A stretch of 37,504 nt of DNA from Deltaproteobacteria bacterium (GCA_021780225.1 JAJXZF010000031.1:1-37504), one strand, 5' to 3'; shown: positions 17,176-26,149, counted from the first letter of the stretch. The notes: a model not told the origin generated them from the sequence alone. Numbers and translations: made by a program.

Positions 17176-18537
17176 ATGAGGCCGCGGCTCGCGCCGGTCG
17201 TGCTGGCGGCGGCGATCGCGTGGACGGCGGGCGCCGCGCACGCCGCCGCGCTCCGCCGCATTCCGCTCGCGCAGGCGCTAACGATCGCGCTGCGGCGGAA
17301 TCGCGGGCTGGCCGCGGCGCGCTTCGATCGCGCGGCCGCCGACGCCGAGACGGACGTCGCGCGCGGCGCGATGATTCCGCATCTGGACGCGGGCGAGAAC
17401 TATTCGGCGACCGACAATCCCGTGCAGGTCTTCTCGGATCTGCTGCTGCAGCAGGATTTCGCCGCGAGCGATTTCGCGCTCAACTCGCTGAACCATCCGG
17501 GCTTCTTCTCCAATTTTCAAAGCGACGTGACGCTGTCGTTCCCGGTTTTCGCGGGCGGACGCCTGCTGGCGGCGTGGCGGGCTGCCGGCTTGAACGCCGA
17601 AGCCGCGCGCTGGCAGGAAACCGAGGCGCGGCAACGGGTCGAGTTCGACGTAATCCGCGCCTATTACGCCGCCGTATTGGCCGAACGGAGGGTGGGCGTG
17701 GTGGATCGCGCGCTGGCCGCCGCGCGCGCCCATCTGGCGGTCGCGCAGGACCGGTATCATCACGGACTTGCCGTGAATTCCGACGTGCTGCGGGCGGAAG
17801 TCGCGGCGGGCGCGCTCGATCAGCAGCGTATCGAGGCGGCGAGCGGAGTGGCGATCGCGCGCGACGAATTCGGCCACGTGCTCGGCGCCGAGGATCAGGG
17901 ATTCGCGCCGCTTGAAAATCCGGACGAACTCGCCGCGGCGGCCGGCGTCGCGGGACCGCTCGACGCGCTGATTGCGCGAGCCGCCGCGGCGCGGCCCGAA
18001 CTGCATGCGGCGGAGATCAGAATCGCCGCGGCGCGCCAGCGGATTACGATCGCGCGATCCGACTATATGCCGACGATAACGGTGGCCAGCGTTTACGAGA
18101 ACGATTCGAAAACGCTGATGCGCGCGGGCAACAACGCGGGCGTATTCGTCAATGCGCGGCTGAATTTGTTCAATGGCCTGGCTTCGCGGGCGCGCGTGGA
18201 TGCGGCCGCGGCGCGGCTTGATCGGATCGAGGTTCTGGCGCGCGACCTGAACGAGGCGGTGCGCCTGCAGGTCTCGACCGCGTGGCGAAGGCTTGAAGCG
18301 GCGCGGGAAGGGCTCGACGTGGCGCGGCGCGACGTCGGTTACGCGAGCGACGCATTGCGAATCCTGGATGATCGCTACGGCGCCGGGTTGACGGCAAACG
18401 TCGCCGTGCTGGACGCCGAAACGGCGCGCGAGCAGGCCGAGATGCGGCTGGTCGGTTCAGAAATCAACGTGGCCGTCGATCGCGCCGCGGTCAACCTCGC
18501 CACGGGCTCCGATCCGAACGACTTGAAGGAACCCTGA
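17176..18537 (+). CDS. TolC-family outer-membrane efflux channel
   Basis: The 453-residue protein has a signal peptide (residues 1-23, ending AAHA) and the two-fold repeated OEP layout: long helical stretches rich in Ala/Glu/Arg separated by beta segments. The first repeat contains SDVTLSFPVFAGGRL and the second NLFNGLASRARVDAA, both at the usual membrane-strand positions. It forms the exit duct of the RND pump encoded downstream. The ATG at 17176 has GAGGA 8 bases upstream, partly inside the previous stop. It abuts the adaptor gene directly, so the operon is tight. Confidence 0.93.
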   Translation: MRPRLAPVVLAAAIAWTAGAAHAAALRRIPLAQALTIALRRNRGLAAARFDRAAADAETDVARGAMIPHLDAGENYSATDNPVQVFSDLLLQQDFAASDFALNSLNHPGFFSNFQSDVTLSFPVFAGGRLLAAWRAAGLNAEAARWQETEARQRVEFDVIRAYYAAVLAERRVGVVDRALAAARAHLAVAQDRYHHGLAVNSDVLRAEVAAGALDQQRIEAASGVAIARDEFGHVLGAEDQGFAPLENPDELAAAAGVAGPLDALIARAAAARPELHAAEIRIAAARQRITIARSDYMPTITVASVYENDSKTLMRAGNNAGVFVNARLNLFNGLASRARVDAAAARLDRIEVLARDLNEAVRLQVSTAWRRLEAAREGLDVARRDVGYASDALRILDDRYGAGLTANVAVLDAETAREQAEMRLVGSEINVAVDRAAVNLATGSDPNDLKEP

Positions 18538-19662
18538 ATGACGCCTGAATCGAATCGATTGGCCGGGCTGTCGCGCGCCCGGATCGCGGCAATCGCGCTG
18601 GCCGGGCTGGCAATTTTGTGGCTGGGCGCGCATTGGCTGGAGAGCGGCCGAATCGCGCCCGGCCTGATCGCGGCCGGATCCGAGGCGGTTGCAAAAGCGC
18701 CCTTGGGAGAAGCGCTTCGTGAAACCGTGCCGATTCGCCATGAAGTAATCGGATCGGTTCAATCGCGATTTCCGGTAGCCGCCGCCAGCCGGGTGGCGGC
18801 GCGCGTCGTCACGGTCGAAGTTCACGCCGGCGAACGCGTGCGCGCGGGCCAGACGCTGGTCACCCTGGATTCCGCCGATTTGCGCGCCGCGACCGCCCAA
18901 GCCGAAGGCGAATTGGCCGCCGCGAACGGCGAATTGGCGCGCGCGCACGCCGACGAGTCCCGCTACGCCGCCCTTTACCCGCGCGGCTCCGTGACCGCGA
19001 GCGAGCGCGACGCGGCCGAAGCCGCATATCGCGCCGCCGCCGGCCGCGCCGAACAGGCGCGCGCCGCGGTTGCGCAAGCGCGCGCATCGTTGGCGTATGC
19101 GACGGTCAAATCTCCCGCCGACGGCGTCGTAATCGAGCGGCTGGTCGAGCGCGGCGACCTTGCGATGCCGGGTCAGCCTCTGGTGCGGCTCTACAGCGAA
19201 TCCGCGATGCGCGCCGAATTGGAAGTCCCTGAGGCGCTGGCCCGCCAGATTCGCATCGGCCAGCCGATTGCCGTTTCAGTCGCCGCCGCGGGCGCAAGCT
19301 TCGATATCAGCGTGACCGAAATTGTGCCGGCCGCGGATCCGCATAGCCGCACGTTTCTGGTGCGCGCAGTTTTGCCCGCCGGCGCCAATCTGCGGCCCGG
19401 AATGTTCGCTCGCGCGACGTTCACATCCGGGACCGAAACCGTCGTGACCGTTCCGACAGACGCGGTTGTCCGGGTCGGGCAACTGACATCGGTTCGCGTT
19501 TACAACCGCGGCGCCACCGTCGTGCGGATGGTTTCGGTCGGAAGGCAATTTGGCGATCGGGTCGAAATTCTCGCGGGCGTCAATCACGGCGAACAGGTGC
19601 TGCCCGCTCGCGCTCGATCGCAGGCAATCGCAGGACAAACCGGAGATGATCGCGCGAATTAG
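18538..19662 (+). CDS. RND efflux periplasmic adaptor (membrane-fusion protein)
   Basis: The 374-residue adaptor links the RND permease to the outer-membrane channel. One membrane anchor lies at residues 15-31. A split lipoyl domain (VEVHAGERVRAGQTLVTLD and later VKSPADGVVIERLVERGDLA) encloses an alpha-helical hairpin rich in Ala and Glu (about 115-185). The beta-barrel domain, including NLRPGMFARATF, and the membrane-proximal domain follow. The ATG directly follows the stop of the channel gene (TGA then ATG). No lipobox cysteine is seen, so anchoring is by the N-terminal helix. The substrate cannot be predicted. Confidence 0.93.
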   Translation: MTPESNRLAGLSRARIAAIALAGLAILWLGAHWLESGRIAPGLIAAGSEAVAKAPLGEALRETVPIRHEVIGSVQSRFPVAAASRVAARVVTVEVHAGERVRAGQTLVTLDSADLRAATAQAEGELAAANGELARAHADESRYAALYPRGSVTASERDAAEAAYRAAAGRAEQARAAVAQARASLAYATVKSPADGVVIERLVERGDLAMPGQPLVRLYSESAMRAELEVPEALARQIRIGQPIAVSVAAAGASFDISVTEIVPAADPHSRTFLVRAVLPAGANLRPGMFARATFTSGTETVVTVPTDAVVRVGQLTSVRVYNRGATVVRMVSVGRQFGDRVEILAGVNHGEQVLPARARSQAIAGQTGDDRAN

Positions 19663-19718
19663 CGCCACTTTACCGCGGCGAATAGTTCATTTCCGGCCTG
19701 CCGCGCACGAATCGTAAT

Positions 19719-22700
19719 ATGAACGGCGAATCGCATCCAAAACTGGGCTTCACCGCGCGAATCGTCGATCTCTTTTTGGGATCGAATCTCTCGATGTTGC
19801 TGTTGGCGGCATCGCTCGCCGCCGGCTTGACGGCGCTGATGGTCACGCCGCGCGAGGAGGATCCGCAAATCTCGGCGCCGACCGCGGACATTATCGTCTC
19901 GATGCCGGGCGCCAGCGCCGCCGAAGTCGAAAATATAGTCACCATCAATCTGGAAAAGCGCCTGTGGGAAATGGAGGGCGTCAAGCATGTCTACTCCGTC
20001 TCCAGACCGGGAACCGCGATGGTGACGGTGCGTTTCCGAGTCGGATACGACAACATCAAAAGCCTGGTTCAAATTTACAACAAGCTCGAATCCAATCGCG
20101 ACGCCGCGCCTCCCGGCGTCACCGGATGGATCGTCAAGCCGGTTTCCATCGACGACGTGCCGATTCTAACGGTGACGCTCTGGAGCGAACGTGAAAGCGA
20201 TGCGGCGTTGCGGCGGGTCGCCGACGAAATTTTGCATCTGATGCAGCAAGCTCCCGACACCGGGCGGTCGTTCGTCGTAGGCGGACGGCCGCGGCAGGTG
20301 CGCGTGCTGCTCGACGCCGGCCGGCTCGCCGGCCATGGTCTGGCGCCGCTTGAAGTCGCGCAGGCGCTGCGCGGCGCCGACGCCAATTTGCGGGCGGGAT
20401 CGTTCGCCAGCTCGGATCGCGAAATACTGCTCGACAGCGGCCCCTTCCTGCGCAATGCGAGCGAGGTCGCAAACCTGGTGGTCGCGGTTCGCGACGGCCA
20501 TCCGGTGTACATAAAAGATGTCGCCCGCGTAATCGATGGTCCGGCCGAACCGGTCGCGTACACCAGCGTCGGCTTTGGCCCGGCGCGCGATCTGATTCCG
20601 GACGAACCGGGACAGATACGAAACGCCGCAACCGGCGCGCCCGGGCGCTTTTATCCAGCCGTCACGATCGCTTTCGCCAAACGACGGGGATCGAACGCGG
20701 TCGCGGTGGCGGAAGAACTGATCGGGAAGGTGCAGGCGCTCAAAGGCGTCGCAATTCCGTCGGACGTCCACGCGCTCGTCACGCGCAACTACGGCGAAAC
20801 CGCCAACGAAAAAGTCAATGAACTGGTGCGCGAGCTTTTGATCGCGGTCGCCATTATCGTGGTGCTGCTGGCGTTTTCGCTCGGTCTGCGCGAAGCGCTG
20901 ATCGTGGCGATCGCCGTGCCGGTCACGCTCGCTGTCACGCTGGCGGGAAATCTGCTCGCGGGATACACCATTAATCGCGTCACGCTCTTCGCATTGATTC
21001 TTTCGCTCGGCCTGCTGGTGGACGATCCGATCGTCGACGTCGAGAATATCCATCGCCATTTCCGTCTCGGCAAATTGCCGCCGCGCGAAGCGACTTTGAC
21101 GGCCGTGGACGAAGTCCGTCCACCCACGATACTCGCGACTTTCACCGTAATCGCATCGTTCATTCCGATGCTGTTCGTCACCGGCATGATGGGTCCGTAT
21201 ATGCGGCCGATGCCGTTCAACGTGCCGCTCGCGATGCTCATGTCGCTTATCGTGGCGTTCACGATTACGCCGTGGGCGGCATATCATCTGCTGCGGCGCG
21301 ATCACGAAACGCGGCCGGCGGCGGAAGCGCTGGACGAAACAGCCGTAATCCGCCGCTGGTACGCGCGAATTCTGAAGCCGTTAATCGACAGCCCCCGCCG
21401 CGCGCGTATTTTTCTTATCGGAATGGTCGGAGCGCTAATCGGATCGGTATTGCTGGTCGTGTTCGGACTCGTGCCGGTCAAGATGCTTCCATTCGACAAC
21501 AAGAACGATCTGCAACTGGTCATCGATATGCCGGAAGGCGCGCCTTTGGAAGCGACCGACGCGACCGTGCGCGATTTCGGCCGGCTGCTCAGCCGCATTC
21601 CCGAGGTAACGAGTTTCGAATCCTATACCGGCGCGCCGTCGCCCTTCGATTTCAACGGAATGGTGCGGCACTACTACATGCGTCGAGAGCCGTATCAGGC
21701 CGATATCCGGATAAACCTCGCGCCGAAATCGAAACGCGAACAGTCCTCGCACGAAATCGCGCTCCGGATTCGGCCGCTGGTTGAGGCGATCGCGAAACGT
21801 GACGGAGCCAAGCTGGAGATTGTCGAGATGCCGCCCGGACCGCCCGTGCTCGAAACGGTGGTGGCCGAAATTTACGGTCCGCCCGCGGCGGAATACGGCC
21901 AGTTGATTGAATACGGAAAGACATTGCGCCGGGTGTTCGATCATACCGCCGGCATCGTCGATACGGACGATTTTTCGATCGCCGCTCAGCCGCGGCTGCA
22001 ATATGCGATCGATCGGGAAAAGGCCGCGATGCACGGTGTGACGACGGCCGAGGTCGCGCGAACGCTCGCCATGATGGTCGGAGGCGATCCCGCCGCGACC
22101 ATCCACTCTGATACCGAGCGCGATCCGCTGACGATCGAACTGCGGATGCCGTTGGCGGACCGTTCGCATCTGACCGCGCTCGAGGCCGTGCGGGTGCGCT
22201 CCGCCGACGGCGCTTTGATACCGATCGGCGAAATTGGCGAATTCCGCCGGACCGTCGCCGAACAACCGATCTATCGCAAAGACCTGCGCGAAGTTGCTAT
22301 GGTCACCGCTGACACCGCCGGCATAAGTCCGGTCAACGAGATTCTGTGGCTCGAAAGCCGCACCAAAAATATCGTTCCGAACAACTATCAAATTGTCTGG
22401 ACGGGCGAAGGCGAATGGAACATCACGGTCACGGTCTTTCGCGACCTGGGAATCGCGTTCGGCGCGGCGCTCTTCTTTATTTACGTTCTGCTGGTGGCGC
22501 AGACTGAATCGCTCGCGATGCCGCTGATCATCATGGCGGCGATTCCATTGACGATGATTGGCATCATGCCGGGCTTTTTTCTGCTCGATCTGATTACCAG
22601 CCGCTCGATCGCCGGCTATGCCGACCCGGTCTATTTCACCGCGACCGCGATGATCGGCATGATCGCCCTGGCCGGCATCGTCGTGCGCAATTCAATCATT

Positions 22701-22976
22701 CTGATCGATTTCATCCATCGCGAACTTGCCGCCGGCCGCCCGCTCGAGGAGGCGATCCTGTCCGCCGGCGCAACCCGCCTGCGCCCGATCGCGCTGACCG
22801 CCGGCGCCGCGATGCTTGGCTCGGCTGTGATCACGCTCGATCCGATCTTCTCGGGCCTCGCATGGTCGTTCATCTTCGGCATCTTTGCGTCAACCGCCTT
22901 CACGCTCGTGGTCGTGCCTTTGATCTATTTTCTGGTCTATCGCGAGAAAGCGCCGAAGGCTTCCGCGAAAACATAA
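19719..22976 (+). CDS. RND family efflux permease
   Basis: A proton-driven inner-membrane pump of 1085 residues, with two repeated halves of six helices each and two large periplasmic loops. The proton-relay aspartates appear in GLLVDDPIVDVENIHRH (TM4). In TM10, where AcrB has a lysine in AKNAILIVE, this protein has arginine in VVRNSIILID. The motif LVGIMLxR-like central region and the metal-binding residues of CusA-type pumps were not identified. The start ATG lies 56 bases after the adaptor gene. The gene completes the tripartite pump and ends 36 bases before the first selC repeat. A role in exporting sulfur- or thiol-related toxicants is suggested by the regulator, not by the pump sequence. 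Confidence 0.95.
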   Translation: MNGESHPKLGFTARIVDLFLGSNLSMLLLAASLAAGLTALMVTPREEDPQISAPTADIIVSMPGASAAEVENIVTINLEKRLWEMEGVKHVYSVSRPGTAMVTVRFRVGYDNIKSLVQIYNKLESNRDAAPPGVTGWIVKPVSIDDVPILTVTLWSERESDAALRRVADEILHLMQQAPDTGRSFVVGGRPRQVRVLLDAGRLAGHGLAPLEVAQALRGADANLRAGSFASSDREILLDSGPFLRNASEVANLVVAVRDGHPVYIKDVARVIDGPAEPVAYTSVGFGPARDLIPDEPGQIRNAATGAPGRFYPAVTIAFAKRRGSNAVAVAEELIGKVQALKGVAIPSDVHALVTRNYGETANEKVNELVRELLIAVAIIVVLLAFSLGLREALIVAIAVPVTLAVTLAGNLLAGYTINRVTLFALILSLGLLVDDPIVDVENIHRHFRLGKLPPREATLTAVDEVRPPTILATFTVIASFIPMLFVTGMMGPYMRPMPFNVPLAMLMSLIVAFTITPWAAYHLLRRDHETRPAAEALDETAVIRRWYARILKPLIDSPRRARIFLIGMVGALIGSVLLVVFGLVPVKMLPFDNKNDLQLVIDMPEGAPLEATDATVRDFGRLLSRIPEVTSFESYTGAPSPFDFNGMVRHYYMRREPYQADIRINLAPKSKREQSSHEIALRIRPLVEAIAKRDGAKLEIVEMPPGPPVLETVVAEIYGPPAAEYGQLIEYGKTLRRVFDHTAGIVDTDDFSIAAQPRLQYAIDREKAAMHGVTTAEVARTLAMMVGGDPAATIHSDTERDPLTIELRMPLADRSHLTALEAVRVRSADGALIPIGEIGEFRRTVAEQPIYRKDLREVAMVTADTAGISPVNEILWLESRTKNIVPNNYQIVWTGEGEWNITVTVFRDLGIAFGAALFFIYVLLVAQTESLAMPLIIMAAIPLTMIGIMPGFFLLDLITSRSIAGYADPVYFTATAMIGMIALAGIVVRNSIILIDFIHRELAAGRPLEEAILSAGATRLRPIALTAGAAMLGSAVITLDPIFSGLAWSFIFGIFASTAFTLVVVPLIYFLVYREKAPKASAKT

Positions 22977-23012
22977 CGATTCGCTCGATTCGGATTTTAG
23001 GATCGAACCCGC

Positions 23013-23288
23013 ACCGGGCCGCAACGCGGCTATCGAACCGCTCATTTGGCGAATCCGAAGTTGATGGCGGAGGGGGGAGGGAGTCGAACCCTCCGACGAC
23101 AGTATTAGCCGCCAAGCCGGTTTTGAAGACCGGTGGGGCCACCGGGCCCCTTCCTCCTCCAATCCACCGATTTGAAAACATTTTCTCCGTTTCGGAGTCT
23201 TCGCATCGATCTTTGATGCTACCGAAATGCGCCGGTGGCGGCGACTCCGATTCAGCCCCGTTCAATTTGGCCGATCGCCTTGATGCCC
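23013..23288. repeat. direct repeat copy A containing selC
   Basis: This 276-base segment recurs at 25874-26149 with no gaps and, by eye, 10 mismatches (about 96% identity). It contains the complete tRNA-Sec gene, about 52 bases on its 3' side and 128 bases on its 5' side. Five of the ten differences cluster at 23165-23181, just upstream of the tRNA. Flanking sequence is unrelated outside these borders. It sits between the RND gene and the accessory cargo. Confidence 0.95.
23065..23160 (-). tRNA. selC: tRNA-Sec (UCA anticodon), copy A
   Basis: The 96-base gene has the special architecture of selenocysteine tRNA and encodes its own CCA end. The anticodon loop reads CTTCAAA with UCA as the anticodon. 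There is an 8-bp acceptor stem, a 6-bp D stem (GGGGCC/GGCCCC) with CGGT loop, a long variable arm (GGCGGC/GTCGTC with two wobble pairs) and a T arm with TTCGACT loop. Acceptor pair 6 is an A-C mismatch. It charges serine for SelA-dependent conversion and reads UGA with SelB; neither gene is in the window. Confidence 0.96.
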
Positions 23289-23440
23289 TCCGTTTTGATG
23301 GCTTCCCGGCCTTGTGTCGCACGATTTACGCTCGCGCCGCCGCCTCTTCGCGCTTGCGTTGCACTACATACAATCCAGCCGGTCCGCTTCGTACGATTTC
23401 CAAGGGGCCGCCAAGTGGACCTAACCGTTTCAATCCTGGG

Positions 23441-23649
23441 TCAATTCCACTCCGCCCTTGGGCCGATGCCGAGATTCTCGAGGCGGATTCGGACCCCGCC
23501 CCAATCGCCGGTGAGTATGGTTTGCAAAGCCAACTCTGGAGTTGGTTCGTTGGCGTCGATTGCGTTAGAACTGGACGCACAGACAGCGCCATCAGAGCCA
23601 GCAACAGAATTGTGGCAGCCAATTCCGGATGGCTTGGATTTCCCCGCAT
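23441..23649 (-). pseudogene. remnant of an OprB-like porin (broken N-terminus)
   Basis: Reading leftwards, one frame from 23649 begins with a plausible signal peptide (LAATILLLALMALSVRPVLT). A different frame, at about 23512-23462, encodes LTGDWGGVRIRLENLGIG, which strongly resembles the N-terminal signature of carbohydrate-selective OprB porins. The two pieces are in different frames and no porin body follows, so this looks like a frameshifted and truncated relic. It lies between selC copy A and the M20 gene. The similarity is read by eye; an HMM search would settle it. Confidence 0.5.
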
Positions 23650-23724
23650 AAGTATCGCCCGCTTTGCCGGCTTTCATCGGCGCTATGGAATTCAGCTCTG
23701 AACCGTGGATCGGAGAATCATCAA

Positions 23725-24996
23725 ATGAGTGCCGAAAAGGTCCATTCCGGCAGTCGCATCGAGGCCGCTAGTGTCAATGACCTCCTTCCGGACCTGGAAA
23801 AATTCTATGCCGATTTGCACGCACACCCTGAACTCTCCATGCAGGAGACACGAACCGCCCGGTTGGCGGCGGACCGGCTTCGTGCCGCCGGCTACGACGT
23901 AACCGCGGGAGTCGGCAAGACCGGCATCGTTGGCCTGTTACGCAACGGCGACGGTCCCGTGGTGATGCTGCGCGCCGATATGGATGCCTTACCGGTCAAG
24001 GAGGCGACCGGCCTCCCCTACGCGAGCTCGGTCATGGCCACCGACGCTACGGGCAAAATCGTGCCGGTGGCGCATGCCTGTGGTCATGACTTGCACGTGG
24101 TTTGGCTGGCGGGCGCCAGCGCTCTGCTGGCGAAACACAGGGAGATGTGGCGGGGAACACTAATAGTGGTCTTCCAACCCGGAGAAGAGACGGCGCAGGG
24201 CGCTCAGGCGATGATAGATGACGGCCTCTTCACTCGCTTTCCAAAGCCTCACGTTGTGATGGGTCAACATGTCATGGCTGAACCGGCCGGCACGCTCAGC
24301 ACCCGGGCCGGCGTTATTACCTCGGCCGCCGACAGCCTGCAAATCCGCATGTTCGGCCGCGGCGCGCACGGCTCCATGCCTCAGGCTAGCATCGATCCGG
24401 TCGTTATGGCGGCCGCTACGGTTCTGCGCCTGCAAACTATCGTTTCCCGCGAGGTCGCGGCAACTGACGCGGCGGTGGTAACGGTTGGTTCGCTCCAGGC
24501 TGGCGATAGGGCGAATGTCATTCCCGACGAGGCAACTATCAAGTTGAACGTGCGTTCCTACGATGAAGGCGTCCGCCGACACGTACTCGCCGCGATTGAA
24601 CGAATTGTCAAGGCGGAAGCGGCGGCGGCGGGAGCCGTCAAGGCTCCGGAAATTATGCCGCTTGACCGCTATTCCCTGGTGAAGAACGATCCGGACGCGA
24701 CCAAGCGGGTGGTCAGTGCATTTTGCCGGCAATTTTCTGAGGACCGTGTGCGCGAAACCAAACCGGCCACAGCGAGCGAAGATTTCGGTTGCTTCGGAGT
24801 GGAGTGGCATGTCCCCTCGGTTTTTTGGTTTGTTGGCGGTACTGACGCCGGCGCCTACAAGCAAGCCGAGCAGGCCGGGCGGCTCAGCGATATACCAACA
24901 AACCATAGTCCGCACTTCGCTCCGACGATCCATCCCACACTGGAGACGGGCGTGACCGCATTCGTGATCGCGTCGCTCGCGTGGCTTGCGCCATAG
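23725..24996 (+). CDS. M20 family amidohydrolase / metallopeptidase (hippurate-hydrolase-like)
   Basis: The 423-residue protein is a di-metal M20D amidohydrolase. Metal ligands are in HACGHD (117-122), the catalytic glutamate pair is EE at 154-155 in QPGEETAQGA, and the RADMDALPV motif (83-91) is typical. The dimerisation domain contains GRGAHGSMPQ. Family members cleave N-acyl amino acids, peptides or hippurate-like conjugates. The ATG at 23725 follows GGAG 9 bases upstream; a longer frame starts at 23629 but adds an unrelated segment. It lies between the two selC repeats and uses a somewhat less GC-biased codon set than the neighbouring core genes, so it was probably acquired. Confidence 0.9.
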   Translation: MSAEKVHSGSRIEAASVNDLLPDLEKFYADLHAHPELSMQETRTARLAADRLRAAGYDVTAGVGKTGIVGLLRNGDGPVVMLRADMDALPVKEATGLPYASSVMATDATGKIVPVAHACGHDLHVVWLAGASALLAKHREMWRGTLIVVFQPGEETAQGAQAMIDDGLFTRFPKPHVVMGQHVMAEPAGTLSTRAGVITSAADSLQIRMFGRGAHGSMPQASIDPVVMAAATVLRLQTIVSREVAATDAAVVTVGSLQAGDRANVIPDEATIKLNVRSYDEGVRRHVLAAIERIVKAEAAAAGAVKAPEIMPLDRYSLVKNDPDATKRVVSAFCRQFSEDRVRETKPATASEDFGCFGVEWHVPSVFWFVGGTDAGAYKQAEQAGRLSDIPTNHSPHFAPTIHPTLETGVTAFVIASLAWLAP

Positions 24997-25169
24997 ATTA
25001 AGTACTCGTGTCTTATTTGCGGCGCGGATAGAGCCTTCCGCGGTATACGGAAGGAGAAAACCGGAGAAAGACGGCAGTTGGTTGTGCGAGGCGGGAACAT
25101 CGGGAATTCAATATTTTCCCGCGATTCTCCAACTCTCGCCCTCGCAACACTTTACCGAGAGGGTCCGCG

Positions 25170-25820
25170 ATGCATGTGCTCTTGCTGGTGCTCGATCTCG
25201 TTGGCACGTTCGTCTTTGCGATCAGCGGCGCGGCGGTTGGAGTGCAGGGCGGATTGGACCTTTTCGGCGTCATGGTGCTGGCATTCGCGGCAGGCAATGC
25301 GGGAGGCATCACCCGCGACCTGCTGATCGGCGCCACGCCGCCGGCCGCGATCGCCGACTGGCGTTATCTCGGCGTCTCCGTGCTGGCCGGCTTAATAACA
25401 TTTTTCTGGTATCCGCTCATCGATCGGATGCGCAGCCCCGTGCTGGTATTCGACGCGGCAGGTCTGGCGCTCTTCGCTGTGACCGGCACGCAAAAGGCGC
25501 TGGTCTGCCGGCTCAATCCGGTGATGGCTGCGCTGCTCGGGATGCTGACCGGAATCGGCGGCGGCATGACGCGCGACGTGCTCGCGATGCAGATTCCCAC
25601 CGTTCTGCGGGAAGATATATACGCGGTCGCGGCGCTCGTTGCAGCAGCCATAGTTGCCGTGGGTTACGTACTGCATCTGCCACCCGCCCCCATGATATTG
25701 GCGGGTGCGGCAGCCTGCTTCGCACTTCGCCTGATGGCGATGCTGCGTGGCTGGCATCTCCCGGTCGCCCGCTCCGCGCAAAGGCATGCACCGGCGAAAG
25801 CCGTGAGGAACGAAGAATAA
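25170..25820 (+). CDS. TRIC-type (UPF0126/YicG) cation channel protein
   Basis: The 216-residue protein has seven predicted membrane helices arranged as two similar halves, each containing the glycine-rich kink motif followed by Arg-Asp: GNAGGITRDLL near residue 45 and GIGGGMTRDVL near residue 130. This duplication is the hallmark of the UPF0126/TRIC family of small cation channels, which also includes glycine-related transporters. The ATG at 25170 has GAGAGGG 6 bases upstream. It lies 173 bases after the M20 gene and 53 bases before selC copy B, within the segment between the repeats. Confidence 0.9.
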   Translation: MHVLLLVLDLVGTFVFAISGAAVGVQGGLDLFGVMVLAFAAGNAGGITRDLLIGATPPAAIADWRYLGVSVLAGLITFFWYPLIDRMRSPVLVFDAAGLALFAVTGTQKALVCRLNPVMAALLGMLTGIGGGMTRDVLAMQIPTVLREDIYAVAALVAAAIVAVGYVLHLPPAPMILAGAAACFALRLMAMLRGWHLPVARSAQRHAPAKAVRNEE

Positions 25821-25873
25821 AAGCGCCGAGCGCATTGCCATGAATGCGGTCGTGTCGGGTTATTGAGACCGCG

Positions 25874-26149
25874 ACCGGGCCGCAACGCGGCTATCGAACC
25901 GCTCATTTGGCGAATCCGAAGTTGATGGCGGAGGGGGGAGGGAGTCGAACCCTCCGACGACAATATTAGCCGCCAAGCCAGTTTTGAAGACCGGTGGGGC
26001 CACCGGGCCCCTTCCTCCTCCAATCTACTGATTTGAAAGCGCTTTCTCCGTTTCGGAGTCTTCGCATCGATCTTCGATGCTACCGAAATGCGCCCGTGGC
26101 GGCGACTCCGATTCGGCCCCGTTCAATTTGGCCGATCGCCTTGATGCCC
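25874..26149. repeat. direct repeat copy B containing selC
   Basis: Second copy of the 276-base repeat, offset by exactly 2861 bases from copy A, in the same orientation. The border after GATGCCC passes directly into different sequence that soon holds a transposase remnant. The ten mismatches with copy A show the repeats have diverged, which argues against an assembly artefact. Confidence 0.95.
25926..26021 (-). tRNA. selC: tRNA-Sec (UCA anticodon), copy B
   Basis: This copy differs from copy A at two positions inside the tRNA. One (25980) changes a G-C to a G-U wobble in the anticodon stem; the other (25963) lies in the variable-arm loop. The anticodon, the D arm, the T arm, the acceptor A-C mismatch and the encoded CCA are unchanged, so it should be as foldable as copy A. 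The conserved 128 bases upstream presumably carry the same promoter. Confidence 0.95.

Noticed and set aside
25034-25054. 7-bp stem hairpin (CCTTCCG / CGGAAGG) after the M20 gene as a terminator
   Set aside because: There is no T-run and it is 38 bases past the stop; too weak to call.
22890-26023. Short minus-strand frames beginning MEEEGARWPHRSSK at both selC loci
   Set aside because: They are translations of the tRNA-Sec genes themselves; two matching frames arise only because the tRNA is duplicated.
23013-26149. Assembly duplication as the explanation for the two selC repeats
   Set aside because: Ten scattered mismatches and different flanks at each copy make this unlikely, though only long reads can exclude it.
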